DNA of 64,000 bases from Flaveria trinervia (taxonomy: Eukaryota > Streptophyta > Magnoliopsida > Asterales > Asteraceae), in contig CM046456.1 of the NCBI GenBank assembly GCA_025506515.1, positions 14,704,061-14,768,060 of the forward strand, in the 5' to 3' direction. Within the stretch, counting starts at the first letter, position 1; every line of letters begins with the position of its first letter. Shown here piece after piece: positions 36,001 to 47,311 of this stretch. The notes beneath the pieces are model-generated. The model did no database searches, was not told the DNA's origin, and saw nothing but the letters and a program-made list of their open reading frames with translations. Made by a program: the position numbers and the translations under genes.

Positions 36001-39000
36001 ACCAGAAAGAATTCACACAATATCATTATTATGGTATACTAATGTGCATATCTTTGATATTGTAAATAGAATAAAAAGTATGTAGACATATAATAACCTA
36101 ATAATAGTATAGTTGCAAGCACATACATCATACATTATTGCCTAAAATCTAATAGCTTTTATTCAAATGGTTTATACTAATGTGTTCAGACTCACTCAGG
36201 TGGTTCAATTAACTTTTCATTGGCAACTCTACGATAAAATATAATGGTCTATACCAATGTCTACCACATACCAATGAATTCGGTCCAGTATCTTAGCAAG
36301 ATTCATCAAGACAATATCATTGATTTCAAAACAGTTATTTCATCATCCTTTTAAGGGGTCCATTTGAGTTAGTGGTATAATGGAGTTGGTTAAGAAAAAA
36401 ACCATTTTTTTGGTCTTTATAAACGCAATCAGCTAACTAAAAGCCAGTTTCATTAGAAATATTTCTATCTTTCTGGGAGCTCCATTATAAGGTATGTATG
36501 TTATAGCATCTCTTCCGGTAACATCTAACAATATATGTTCATGTCAACATATGTTTTTTTGCTATTTAGTCGATTTACTAGGAACACCTGAAATCCTAGA
36601 TTTGTTGCGATTTGGACTTTTGTTGTTTAGTAAGTAATTTAAATGTATTACTACATAGTATTTTTGGCTTACAGTTATAATATTCAATAAACAACCATAT
36701 CATAGCTGCTAATCTTCTAACATATGCATGCTTTTGTAAAGACCAATCATAGTCAAGTGAATAGAGCCTTAATATAGCACACATTTTGTGCCCTATGTAA
36801 TGGTGGACAGGCACACGTAGGAATCACTCATTGTTAACAGCACTAAGGGTTCATTGAGGTTTATATTGTATTTTAAATACATATTTATATATACAGGAAT
36901 GTGGCATGACAAATAAAAATAGTGTATCTATATTCTATAGCCTAATCCATTTTGAAAATGTTTGACCACTTAAACTATTAACCTATCCGATGACAGTTTG
37001 ATTGGGTCGTATTACAGCTTGAAAATGACTTAGGGTGTGATTACAGTTTATATAACGAGAGAAAAGAAAAAGAAATTATACTTTTCTTTTGTTTTCTTTT
37101 ATATTTCTTTTTTTCATTTCTCTCTTTTCTTTTTTTTATTCGAAATGATTGATTTTAGCCTTTATTTTTCTTGCACTTTCCTTCTTATCCCCGCTAATGT
37201 TTGTAAACTTGAGAATACAATCTTTTTTAGTTTTCTTTTATTTCCTTCCAATAAAAAAAACTCTTCCAAGTCCCTTTTTTTCTTCTTAAATAAACTCTCA
37301 AAAACAATTTAATTCTAGTCAATAATATGGGACATTTATTGGATTTCTCAATTCACTTTGTTAACATGTTTTTGCAGTTATTTTTCTTTTTGAACATCCA
37401 ACGAATAATTTTTAAGCCCAGTCACCCGGTATACACATTGGCGAAATGCCACTCACTTCCACAAACATAGACAGTGATGGTGACCCAGCTCGCCCACCAT
37501 TCCAAGGGAAACCCACCATCCAAAGACCCATTGTGGTAAAACCCTTGGCTCACTTGAAGTATATTGCACCAAGTGAGACTCCGACCCATGGTCTCCATTA
37601 TAGGACGTCATAGGGTGCATCCTTTTAAACCACTTGATCTAGGACTCATTGACATGTTTTTGCCTTTCATTTCGATTTCTATGAAGAACCCGTCAATTAG
37701 TGTAGGAGATCATCCCTCCATCCACCAAATTAGAAAAATTTGCATTAATAACTAGTGGCAATGGCGACAATAACAAGGAATGTCGCTAGTGTCAATGATG
37801 ACGATTGGAAGGACCAATACCGGAAGTGAGTCAACTTTTGGCACACATACAAACAACATGAAGGGGGTCTTACTATAATAACAATTTATGACCAATGAAC
37901 ATAACTGTTGACACCAATAAGATGTATAATATCGATCATTGGATCCTTTCCAAGTTTATTAAAGTTAATTTGTTGATAATAATATGTTTTGCGGCGTAAA
38001 AACAACCACAACTTAGTGTCACACTTGTACCGCACATTGTTGGAGTCAAAAGCACCTGACTAACCTAGGAGATGAATAAAATCAAAATAGAATTTGAAGA
38101 CAAGAGGGTGAAAACCCTATGTGTTTAAATGTGATGTAGTAAAGTTGTAATCTTAAAAATCTTTGCTAGTAAAGTTGGAGGTAATGTAGAATTGAAAGGA
38201 TAAAATAAAGTATCTATAATGCAATAACATCTACAGATAGGGTTAGTACCTTACAAACTATGAGTGCCAAGGATTATGTGTGTGGGTAGGTGTTGCACAT
38301 CCTGATGAATTTATACACTGTTCACAATTCATAGACCATAAAGCTGGTTAATGGTTGGGTGTAAGATGAGAAACATGCAACACCTATCCATTTAGGTGGC
38401 AATTCCTTATTGGAATAATATATTATGCTCTTATGAGTGTAAAGGTTTTACAAGGGAATTATAAGGTTTATCGTTTAGGGCTAATTTCAAGATTCTACCT
38501 TAGGTGGGTATGATATGACGTCTGATATTAAGTATTGTGCTCATCAAGAAGTAAACGATGGGACTTCATGAAATTGGTGATAGATTTACCTATAAGGTTT
38601 CAAGGAAAAACTTGACATTAAGGACTCTATAGTCTATGGTACCAAGAGTAGAGTCATCCTATATGACTTTTTTGTGTTATCCCAACAACTTTAGTGAATG
38701 TTAATGGATTAACATAGCCAAAGAAGTTAAAGGATTACATATAAACTAAAGAAGGAAAGTACACAATGAAGTAAGGAATACAAGATTAATTAGGGAACTT
38801 GAAGAGGTCTTTGCTACCCTAACAACCTTGCTACCCTATATGTCATAGGACTAGTTGATCACAAAAATATACTAAATTAAGGTTGCCAACTAATGAACAT
38901 AAGGTGTTATAAACTACACCGATATCATAGAGCCAACAATTACTAGTTTTCTTCACTGGCAGTGATGATAAAAAGGAGGATAATGCTTGTAGAATGTGAA

Positions 39001-39090
39001 TTGATAATAGTAAATGAAAAGAAACACAATGAAGAACAAACTCCTGAATCTTACATTAAAGGACTTATAGATGAATAAAAATGGAGCCGA
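33021..39090. other. Long AT-rich region without recognisable genes
   Basis: Very AT-rich DNA at 34200-35330 and a pyrimidine-rich tract at 37060-37310 are the main features. Two short blocks at 33382-33420 and 33468-33497 recur in changed order at 36820-36858 and 36780-36809. An imperfect 15-bp inverted repeat (GTAGGTGTTGCAC-like) lies at about 38285-38390. Frames in this region look random. Confidence 0.4.
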
Positions 39091-39900
39091 ATTGTTTTTT
39101 CAACTTGATTTAATGTTTGGATGCCACTAAATTACAAGGGATGATATTATGATAATGATATTCATGACAGTGTACTTTTAACTCATGAAGGACAATATGA
39201 GTTTTTAATCATGCCAATGAATTTGCCAAATTTCCTTTGACCTCCAATACTTGATGACTTGTATATTAAATCCCTTATCAAGACAATTTACTTTTGTTTT
39301 TTTATTTGAGCATATTCTAGTTTCTAGGACACCTTCACATATCATTTACATCATTTGAGTAGTTTTCCAGGTGATCAAGGATAGCTACTTGTGTGCTAAA
39401 TTAAGCAAGGTTATCATCATTTCATAGAAGGTTAAGAATCTTGGTCATGTCCCATCTATAATATGGGTATTAACCATCAACTAAACTATGAAAGTTTAGG
39501 CAAAACAGAAATTTTACAAAATAGCTTTTTAGGATAAATAGACTAATACAGAAGGTTTGTTCTTAGTTATGCTATAATCAACCAACGAGTGACTACTTTA
39601 TTGAAAAAGGAATGTTCATATAGAACAAAGATCCACACAGGCTTTTGAGGGGTTGATGGCAGCTATGTTACAAGAAACACGCGCCTTCTAATTTAATTCA
39701 AGAACATGTGGTTGGTAGATATGCTTGTAGTGTGGGTATTGGGATTGTTTTACAACATATACATCCTATTGCTTATCTAAGGGATTATATCAAAAGCACC
39801 AAGTTTCGTCTACATATGAAATAAAATTGTTAGTTCTTGTTTAAGAATTAGAAAAAGGATGGAATGAGTTACATTATTACATTTCATGAAGGAGCGAACA
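39091..39900 (+). pseudogene. Ty3/Gypsy reverse transcriptase-RNase H relic
   Basis: Reading with stops and shifts gives QLDLMFGCH, then ITRDD, then MSFLIMPMNLPNF. This matches the pattern of the Gypsy RT block (x-LDL-x-SGYHQI ... YEFLVMPFGL-x-NAP). Farther on, RRFVLSYAIINQRVTTLLKK resembles the RT-RNase H connection. It is heavily decayed and only the plus-strand orientation is clear. It lies directly upstream of the LTR at 39923. Confidence 0.55.
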
Positions 39901-39922
39901 TCACTCTCTAAGGCTTGAACCA

Positions 39923-40101
39923 TGTTGGATAATGATATCGATAGCTACATTCTTATATTTATTCTTAGCACTTGAATTTAGTAGTAGTTTGTTTAGTTAG
40001 TTCTTGTTTTTCTGATTTATTCTCTTCTATATGTATGGTCGATTTTGATAAATGAAATTATAAAAAGGGAGTTGCAACTCTCTGATTAATAATTTCTACA
40101 T
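39923..40101 (+). repeat. 5' LTR of a truncated short-LTR Copia element
   Basis: This 179-bp segment starts TGTTGGATAATG and ends AATTTCTACA. It is immediately followed by TGGTATCAGA at 40102-40111, a primer-binding site. Length and layout match the Copia-2 LTR type, although the LTR sequence itself differs. Confidence 0.75.
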
Positions 40102-40929
40102 GGTATCAGATTAGGCACAACAAAATTAAATTCATCAATTGTCATCCTGTGGTGGGAGATAAGGAGTAGGGTCCATTTGGTAGTGGTGTTGACATCATTG
40201 ACACCAATTCACCATTCTATCTACACCCTTCAGACTAGCTGAAGCAGGTTAATGAGAGCCTCACAGACAATAACTTCAACAACTGGATTCAGGAGATGAT
40301 GAGTTTCTTATTCACTAAGAATAAGATAGGGTTCATGGATGGATCCATAAAAAAGTTAGAGAAAACAGATAATAAATACATGAACCGGATGTAGAAGGGT
40401 GGCTCACTATTGCAACGGAGAAGGAGATAAGAGCTAGTGTTCAATATGCAAACATACCAGTGGAGATCTAGAAAAATCTACAAGAAAGGTTTGGTAAAGA
40501 GAGTACACCAAGGACAAATGAGATCAAACAAGAGCCAAAAAGGATACATTGTATCGGCTTATTTCACAAAGTTATGTGGATTATGGGATGAAATAAACAC
40601 CATGTTACCAACCTATCGATACAAGTGTGAAGGATGCAAATGTGATGTTGGAAAGAAGCCCATAGAATTGAAAGAAAAAGAAAGATTATATGATTTTTTA
40701 TGGGACTAAATGTTGACTTCACGGTGATTAGAACATAAATTTTTTCCATGAAACCCAGACCAACACTTGGTATTGCCTACCATTTAGTCGCTAAATATGA
40801 ACAACAAAGAAACATCATGGATGGAAAGAAAACTTTTTCTAAATTAATGGCTTTTCAAGCTGTGCAACAAGGAAAATGAGACAAATAGATTCAAAGGAAG
40901 TCATGGCAAAAGAATAACAAGGCACATTC
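40102..40929 (+). pseudogene. gag fragment of a short-LTR Copia element
   Basis: After the primer-binding site, plus-strand frames encode NESLTDNNFNNWIQEMMSFL and KNKIGFMDGSIKK. These are followed by YIVSAYFTKLCGLWDEINTM and YRYKCEGCKCDVGKKPIELK, all homologous to Copia-2 gag (16600-17100). Stops interrupt every ~40-90 codons. The fragment ends exactly where the Copia-3 LTR begins (40930), so Copia-3 inserted into it; the rest would lie beyond Copia-3, outside the window. Confidence 0.8.
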
Positions 40930-41667
40930 TGTTAGGGACTGTGTACGTACGGAGTACTAACTGATTCTGCACGTATACCAGATCAAATAGTGCGGAATCC
41001 TATTTGATTGGCGATCCAATCAGTGAGAACGCAGTTCAAATCAATCTAACGATTAAAGAAACGTTAAGAACGATTAGAACGAGATCAACTGCAATCTATG
41101 AACTTGGAACATGTTTTCTTGAGTCTCTGGATGGCTAGGGTACGATTATGTGCGTAGGTATTCGAATTTTTTTTGTTTTTCCACGAATTAGATGGTATTT
41201 ATAGGTTAGGGTTCTCCAATCGTACGACTGAACCATTAGCATGGTTCAGTAGTGCGACTAAATCATGCGATTGATCCATCCGCATGATTGAAGGTTCAGT
41301 CGTGCGACTGAGTCAATCTTATGTCTCAATCGTTCGACTGATCCAGTCTCCTAGTTCAGTCGTGCGACTGGTCCAGTAGCATGAAGTATACATGTGTATG
41401 GTCCATTAGCATGGTCCATTCGCATGAGGACTTCATACGATAAAGTTTGAACATGTTTCTCAATCATTATTGACTAAGAATTATGTGCAACAACCACAAG
41501 CCTATATAGTTAGCTCACTATAATTTATCACACAATAAATAATAAAACACTAAACATTATAAGCATCAATCACATATTATATTTCATTCATACCCATTCA
41601 TTACACATATGTAAGACATGATAGACATTAACATTAAGTTCCTAAACTAGGTACATATGTATCAACA
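40930..41667 (-). repeat. Copia-3 3' LTR, 738 bp
   Basis: On the minus strand it runs TGTTGATACATATG (41667) to CAGTCCCTAACA (40930). TATAAATA lies at 41196-41203 (minus). Palindromes based on CAGTCG-NN-CGACTG start at 41217, 41247, 41277, 41297, 41327 and 41357, i.e. at 30, 30, 20, 30 and 30 bp intervals. The stretch AAATAGTGCGGAATCC and the following ~45 bp are shared with the Copia-4 LTR. Confidence 0.88.
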
Positions 41668-41680
41668 AACTCCCCTTGGA
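41668..41680 (-). promoter_or_regulatory. Copia-3 polypurine tract
   Basis: The minus strand reads CCAAGGGGAGTT immediately before the LTR start TGTTGATACA. It lies about 12-24 bp after the env-like stop codon. Confidence 0.85.
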
Positions 41681-41691
41681 CCTAGTTTACA

Positions 41692-44674
41692 TTAGTGTCT
41701 GACATTCTTCATTAGCTCCTCAAATTTCTTGTACTTCTCCTCTCTAGTAACTCCGGCATGTATCTCAAATGCAAAATAGATTCCTATAACATTTTGGATC
41801 TGGAGTGCTTGTATAATGTCTTGCGAGTCATAGAATAATGGCCACTTGTATAATGTATAGACATCGTCAGCAAACAAGTTGGTTAGCCACATAGGTTGAA
41901 CACCCGGATAGTTTCCATTTTGCTCTCTCTGTAGAACTATGACCGCTTCGCCTGTTCTCCAATCATAATACCACCATTTGAAGTGTGGAGTGAAGTCCTG
42001 TGGCATTTCCCTTAAGGGAATCTTGGACATTGTGCATGGAGGACTCCACTTCAGCACCACCTTAGGCTTTCCAGAAATGGGATCCAATTCAGACCTTCGG
42101 ATGTACCTCTTCGGTTGTTGACGTCTGAAGTTTACCCATCTGGTGTGGTATTCCTTCTTTAGTGCATCCTCAAACCAGCCTGACATTTTCCTGAGATCAG
42201 CATATAACAAGTTTAAGTGTGCCAGCTGGTTGAGCTCAAAACCAGGGAGAGTCTTCAGACCATGTGGGAATCTGAAGTACTTTATTCCCTTCTCCCTCTT
42301 AACTTCATAGATGTTAAGATCCTCAAAGTATGCCCACTCAATAATCTTGCCCGACACCTTTAGATGTTTCTTGACTTTGTATAACTTGGTGTAGGCATTT
42401 GGCTTTTGAGCAGTGCGTTGGGCTCGTATCTCAGCAAAACAAGTCGCCCATTCAGCCTTCTTTATATCAACATCAGCGTTCGAGGCTTGGGCTTGGCTCT
42501 CATTCTTCTCTGTTTCCTTTTCCATCTCATCTAGTTTATCGAATGTAGCACTGCCGAGAGTGTCACCCAAATTGGGGATCACATAGCCCTCTTGGTTAGT
42601 GTATTCTGGATAATGCTCGACTATGAAATCTTCAATCTTTGTTTCATCTACGTCGCTTTGCTCATCATCACTGGTCACATCAAAAGTAGGCGCATCTTTG
42701 ACAATCTCGTCTGGATTTATCCTGAACATCTCTGCAAGTTGCTCATTAGTCAGGTCGTATATGATTTCTCCTTCTTCGGGAGTATAGCTCACCGACCTTC
42801 TGACAATCCCTTGCAAATCAAGAATCATTATGAGTTGAGACTTGATTTGCTGTAGGGGAGCAACATCATATTCATCTTGCTGAGATGTTTAATTTTTGTC
42901 TTGAATTACAGGCTTCTCAGCAGGAGGGGTAGAGGATGATGCTCCTTGGTCTTGTGTTCTCTTGGTTCTTCTTTCTTGACCCTGAGCATAGGCTGATGCA
43001 GCTGCATCACCTTCTTCATCATCCTCTCCTCTTTTCTTTCCCCTTGACCCTTCATCATCACTGTCATCTTCTTCATCAGTCTCATCATCATCACCATCAT
43101 CATCATCTTCTTCATCATCATCATCACCTTTTATAATCTTCAGAGGCTCATCTTTTGACCCCTTTAGTTTGAGCATGATCATCCTGTTTGAGGCCTCAAC
43201 TCCTCAATCCTCTTCACTGATTGGTCATTGCGCTCCTGAAGTTGGGTAATTTGTTGTGCTTGCTGGGCAACCTGATGTGCTTGAGCAGCATTGAGCTCCA
43301 CAAGCTAACTTATCTGAGCAGCTCTTTCCTCATCAGTAGCTAACAGCTTTAGCACCATGCGGTTTAGTGCGGCCAGTTATTCCTCTACCCCAATGGAGGG
43401 TAGAGTGGGTCCTGTGGTGAAGGCGGTGTGGGTTGATAGACCTGCTTGGTGGCTGGCGGTGGTAGTAGTGGATGTGGTGAATATTGGTGGAGGAATAGGA
43501 GTAGATGGTGAATGGGTGGCTATAGTAGTGGTCGTTGGGAGTGTGGTAGTAGTGGTAGGGGTTGTAATAGAGGCTCCCCCTTGGCTGCTAGGCTAATCCG
43601 AGGTGTATGATGGATCAGTATCAGCAGCAACACCATCCCCGGACTCACCCTAGCGTCCACCAACCGCTCTGAGCCCTCTCTTAGTGGCTACGACCCGGCT
43701 CCCAACCGTCAGTACCAGAGGCTCATCGTCCGACTCCTCCTCCTCATCCATCTGGAAATCACGGTGGATTGGAGCCGGCTCGGGTCCACCCGGACCATCA
43801 CCTCCTGGACCATTCCCTTGGTCATCATCGTTAGAGTCATCGGAGGTCATCATAATCACTATCATCATGGCGCCACTTCCTCTTAGCTGGCGCCACATAA
43901 TCATCTCGGGCCACATGCCCAAACAACCTCCTCACCGGGGGCTTCACCTACTTGCCCCAGTAGACCCTTCATACTGCCTAAGGTGGTATCATCCATCACC
44001 TCAAGCACCACAGCATCTTCTTTCTCCTTGGGTAGTGAAGGAAGCTTCTTGTCAATAATCATCTGTAAGAACCGTGGATACATGAAGAATCATTTCTTCC
44101 CTTTAGCTTCAAGGTTCTCGATCAGATAGGAGAAGATCATGCGGGAGAAACTGAACGGATGGTTCAATACCAGTGCAACGTATGCATTCTGGATTTGGTT
44201 AGAGAGGTCGTCAAATCCTCCACGCCCGGAGGCTATGCACTTCAGGATCACATGTGCCAAATACTTGAATTGAGGGCACATGTTTCTCTTGTTCAGTACA
44301 CTGGCATTTAAGTCACCGGCGTACTTGATCCTCATAAAGCATCCCCGGCCAGTCAGGGGATGTAACTTAGTTGGGTGGTTTCCGTCCTCACCCAGACCTA
44401 AGACCCGTCTCAAGTCATCCTCAGTGATCACTATCTCTTGACCAAAGATTAAGCTTCATATACAATGAGACTCAGCTAATCTGTCAACCCTGGCACTTTC
44501 CCAGAATGCCTGCTGGATGGATTTGTAAGGTGTGCAGGGAGTCAAGATAGCCTTGAAGATCCGTGATCGGTGCAAAAAGGCAATAATCCTTGAGAACTCA
44601 GTAGCGTTCCAGGATGTATGATCAAGGTGAGCACAGATGTTGTGCTTGGTGTTGATAGTCCATCTCTCTGCCAT
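41692..44674 (-). pseudogene. Copia-3 env-like ORF (interrupted; 378-codon 3' part open)
   Basis: The start is the minus-strand ATG at 44674 (MAERWTINTKHNICAHLDHT), matching the start of the Copia-4 copy at 59247. The N-terminal domain continues through RGCFMRIKYAGDLNASVLNK and CIASGRGGFDDL, then PRFLQMIIDKKLP (about 44060), typical of plant SIRE extra ORFs. A Pro/Gly-rich part follows, then an acidic run of Asp/Glu (43060-43140), then an open 378-codon C-terminal part (41692-42828). That part has WVNFRRQQPKRYIRRSELDP and FKWWYYDWRTGEAVIVLQRE and no obvious membrane anchor. Stops lie near 44455, 44087 and between about 43650 and 43185. Function is unknown; a role as envelope is only a label. 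Confidence 0.7.
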
Positions 44675-44749
44675 GTTTATGTAATGCAAGACACATAAAC
44701 ACCAGATTAAACCATAACAGAAACACTTGAAACTTAAACGGTTTTGAAA

Positions 44750-45010
44750 TCAGTCTAGTTCAATCGTGCGATTGAACCATACGACTAAGTTCAATCGGTT
44801 GATTGAGTATGCGACTGATTTCAATCGGGCGACTAAGCATGCGGCTGAGTTCAATTGAGCGATTGAGCATGTGGCTGAGTTCAATCGGGCGATTGTGCAT
44901 GTAGCTGAGTTCAATCGGGTGATTGTGCTCATATGCCTAGTTTATTCGGCCGATTGAGTGATTCACATAGTTCAATTGTGCGATTGAAGTTCATTCGGAG
45001 TGTCTAGTCG
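44750..45010. repeat. Palindrome cluster in the env-like leader of Copia-3
   Basis: Degenerate copies of TTCAATCG-NN-CGATTG (for example TCAATCGGGCGACTAAG and TCAATCGGGCGATTG) recur every ~40 bp between the internal TATA box and the env-like ATG. The corresponding cluster in Copia-4 is at 59330-59590. If the predicted intron is real, this cluster is intronic. Confidence 0.75.
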
Positions 45011-45249
45011 CATAACTCTCTGTTCAACACTCTAACCCCGAATCTAGGGCAAAATATGATGTTAAACATTGTTCTAGACTCTTTAGACTCGCAGGAACCC
45101 TAATTATCACAGTATATCTTTCATTTTAACCATTATGCATGTTTATGTGGTCTATTTGATGGTTGTTACTTATTTCTTGATTTTAATCAATTTGGGCCTG
45201 TTAGGGTTTGATTTAACCATGCATTTTGTGTGATTTCAATCACAAATTA

Positions 45250-45251
45250 CC
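45250..45251 (-). promoter_or_regulatory. Putative splice donor of the internal env-like transcript
   Basis: The minus strand reads CATCTGCAG|GTAATTTG, with the cut between 45251 and 45250, 139 bp downstream of the internal TATA box. The Copia-4 copy has ATACAG|GTACATTG 141 bp downstream of its TATA-like box. The matching acceptor in Copia-4 (TGTTTCAG|G, 59251) reads CAT instead of CAG in Copia-3. Confidence 0.4.
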
Positions 45252-45389
45252 TGCAGATGATGAGAGTATAAGTCAGTAACACAGTAGCAGTGAGAAATCG
45301 ACTAAATCAACTTTTGGCAGAGTATTTGTGCTTTCGGGCGATTTGGGAGCGATTAAAGGGTGATGAAAATATGTGATCGACTTTAGCCC

Positions 45390-45397
45390 TATTTATA
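45390..45397 (-). promoter_or_regulatory. Internal TATA box of the Copia-3 spacer
   Basis: The minus strand reads CAGTATAAATAGGGC. The nearest palindrome (45411-45424) lies exactly 13 bp upstream, as in both LTRs and in the Copia-4 spacer. Confidence 0.6.
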
Positions 45398-45410
45398 CTG
45401 ATTTTATCTT

Positions 45411-45644
45411 TAGTCGGGCGACTGGACCTATTCGCACGCTTCATTCGGGCGAATGGGTCTCAATCGTGCGACTGGCTCAGTCGGTCACATCCATTCGTGC
45501 GATTGGGGTTCAATCGTATGACTGATTCAGTCGATCACCTCTATTCGTGCGATTGGTTCATACTCATGATCTAATCATGCGAATGGTCATACTCATGCTC
45601 CATTCGTGCGACTGGTCCATACTTATGGTCCAGTCGTGTGTATG
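45411..45644. repeat. Phased palindrome array in the Copia-3 spacer
   Basis: Copies of CAGTCG-NN-CGACTG and variants start at 45411, 45442, 45461, 45492, 45511, 45542, 45572, 45601 and 45631. Intervals are 31, 19, 31, 19, 31, 30, 29 and 30 bp. Confidence 0.85.
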
Positions 45645-45722
45645 ACTATGACTTATGTAATTTTGCCTTATGCACTTTCAAACACTTAATCTGTTAACAA
45701 TTGATAACATGTTATGACTAAT

Positions 45723-45901
45723 GATCATTTCAGACGTGACCTTTTTAATTTGAAAAACTATTGATCACCTCAAACGTGATCCTTTTGAATTTGAAAAACA
45801 TGTTGATCACCTCAAAAGTGATCATTTTACATAAAACGAATTTGTCACCTCAGACGTGACTTATTTTAGTTTTGAACGTTTTGGTCACCTCAGACGTGAC
45901 C
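45723..45901. repeat. Array of five inverted-repeat units with co-varying arms
   Basis: Units at 45723-45741, 45763-45781, 45805-45823, 45843-45861 and 45883-45901 have 6-bp arms around a 7-bp centre. Arms are GATCAC/GTGATC, GATCAC/GTGATC, (T)GTCAC/GTGAC(T) and GGTCAC/GTGACC; the first unit is imperfect. The centre is CTCAGAC or CTCAAA(C/A). Spacing is about 40 bp. Copia-4 has the same array at 60338-60432. Confidence 0.85.
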
Positions 45902-47311
45902 CTTTTGAGTGAGTGATTCATAGATTGAGTCCAGATGTATAGTCCGACTTTTTCCTAATAAAACTAAAAGTTAAACAAAACAACTAGAAATTTTAAATGA
46001 AATTATGACATAATTTTGTATTTTGGGTCGGAGATGGAATTAAACCTATTAGAGTACTTCTAACCGATTTTACTTCCAAGACATCACAACTTCAATTCTA
46101 TAATATCATTTCTGGTACAATTCATTATGGAATCATACAAGTATATCAGAATCATTTGGGACATTTTAATAAACTATTTTGATGCTAGATTCTTGTTTTG
46201 ATCCGAGAGTCAAAAAACAAGTTTAGGAAATCATACTAAATCTACAAGGTGCACACAATTGATTTTGACTTTCAAGAACTACAACTCACGATGATTGTCA
46301 GTATACTTGTCCTCTTAAATCCATACACAGACTTTTGACACACATTGGTGATGAGTTAAGGTTTAATTATTTCAACAAGCATTTGTGGATCCCACGCTTA
46401 TATGGTAATCAACGTTCCTCAGGAGATTTTTGAGCGGTCTACGGGTATTCTCAAGAAGAGACTATTCTAAGAGCTTTCAAAGAGATGCCAAGCCCCAGGT
46501 CAGTGCCATCACATAACAAAGAGGTGCAAACAACAATGAATTCTAGAATATTTAGGTTATGCTTATCCTCAGGTCAATACCACTGCACAGCAAAGAGGCA
46601 CATAACCTATCTTCTTGTTAGAGCATATATTTTCTTTTTGCACATAACACACTAACAACATAACTTATCAGCTTGATTGCATTTTGCATTTTTCCATGTG
46701 CTTTGCTCAGTTTTATGGTCGTCCGCACACATTTATGGCATTTATTTTGCTCGTCACCCGTGATTGGAACTTCGTTGATTGTGTTAATCAGGGATAAGAT
46801 GGGAACCCACAGCAGGTTGAACAACTTAGTTTTTGCTTGAAATCACCAATGAGGTCTACTTATCTATTGTGTTGAATCTACCGACACATCATATAATGAG
46901 TTAACAACCTCTAGGTCTACTTTCTCTATGTTACCATAGTAGCATACTAGTTTAACTATCATCTTTCCTTTTATTTTGCTTAGACTTTTCAGACTCATAC
47001 TTTGAATTTTGCATCTTAATCGTTTAAAATCTTTTAAATGCCCAAACTATTTGTTCCCTATGTACTATCATTTTCCATAAATATTGAATCAGTATCACAG
47101 ATTTGATTACTTTTCTTTCGGCTATGCTATCCTTCTCCCTTGTTTTTTTATGTAATTAAATAAAACAATAATTTAATACTAAACTAACCTATTCTCCCCC
47201 TAAAATTCTAAAACCGAAAATGTTTTTGCGTTTTTGAATTTTAATAGACGAAGAATTAAGACAAAATAGAAGAAAATGAACCAAAAGAGAAACTAAATAA
47301 AATTAACTATA
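45902..47311. other. Copia-3 spacer downstream of pol
   Basis: This non-coding region matches 60433-61860 of Copia-4 in several blocks, including CACAGACTTTTGACACA and two direct repeats around CAGGTCAGTGCCATC. Short ORFs are not conserved between the copies. Confidence 0.6.

Noticed and set aside
37037..37312. 91-codon Phe/Ser-rich ORF
   Set aside because: It is a pyrimidine-rich tract (TTTTCTTTT) with no coding pattern.
42906..43136. Met-rich (minus) and His/Leu-rich (plus) ORFs
   Set aside because: They are shadows of the Asp/Glu-coding GAT/GAA run of the Copia-3 env-like ORF.
43357..44058. Plus-strand ORFs of 79 and 124 codons
   Set aside because: They lie opposite the env-like coding region of Copia-3 and have no domain of their own.
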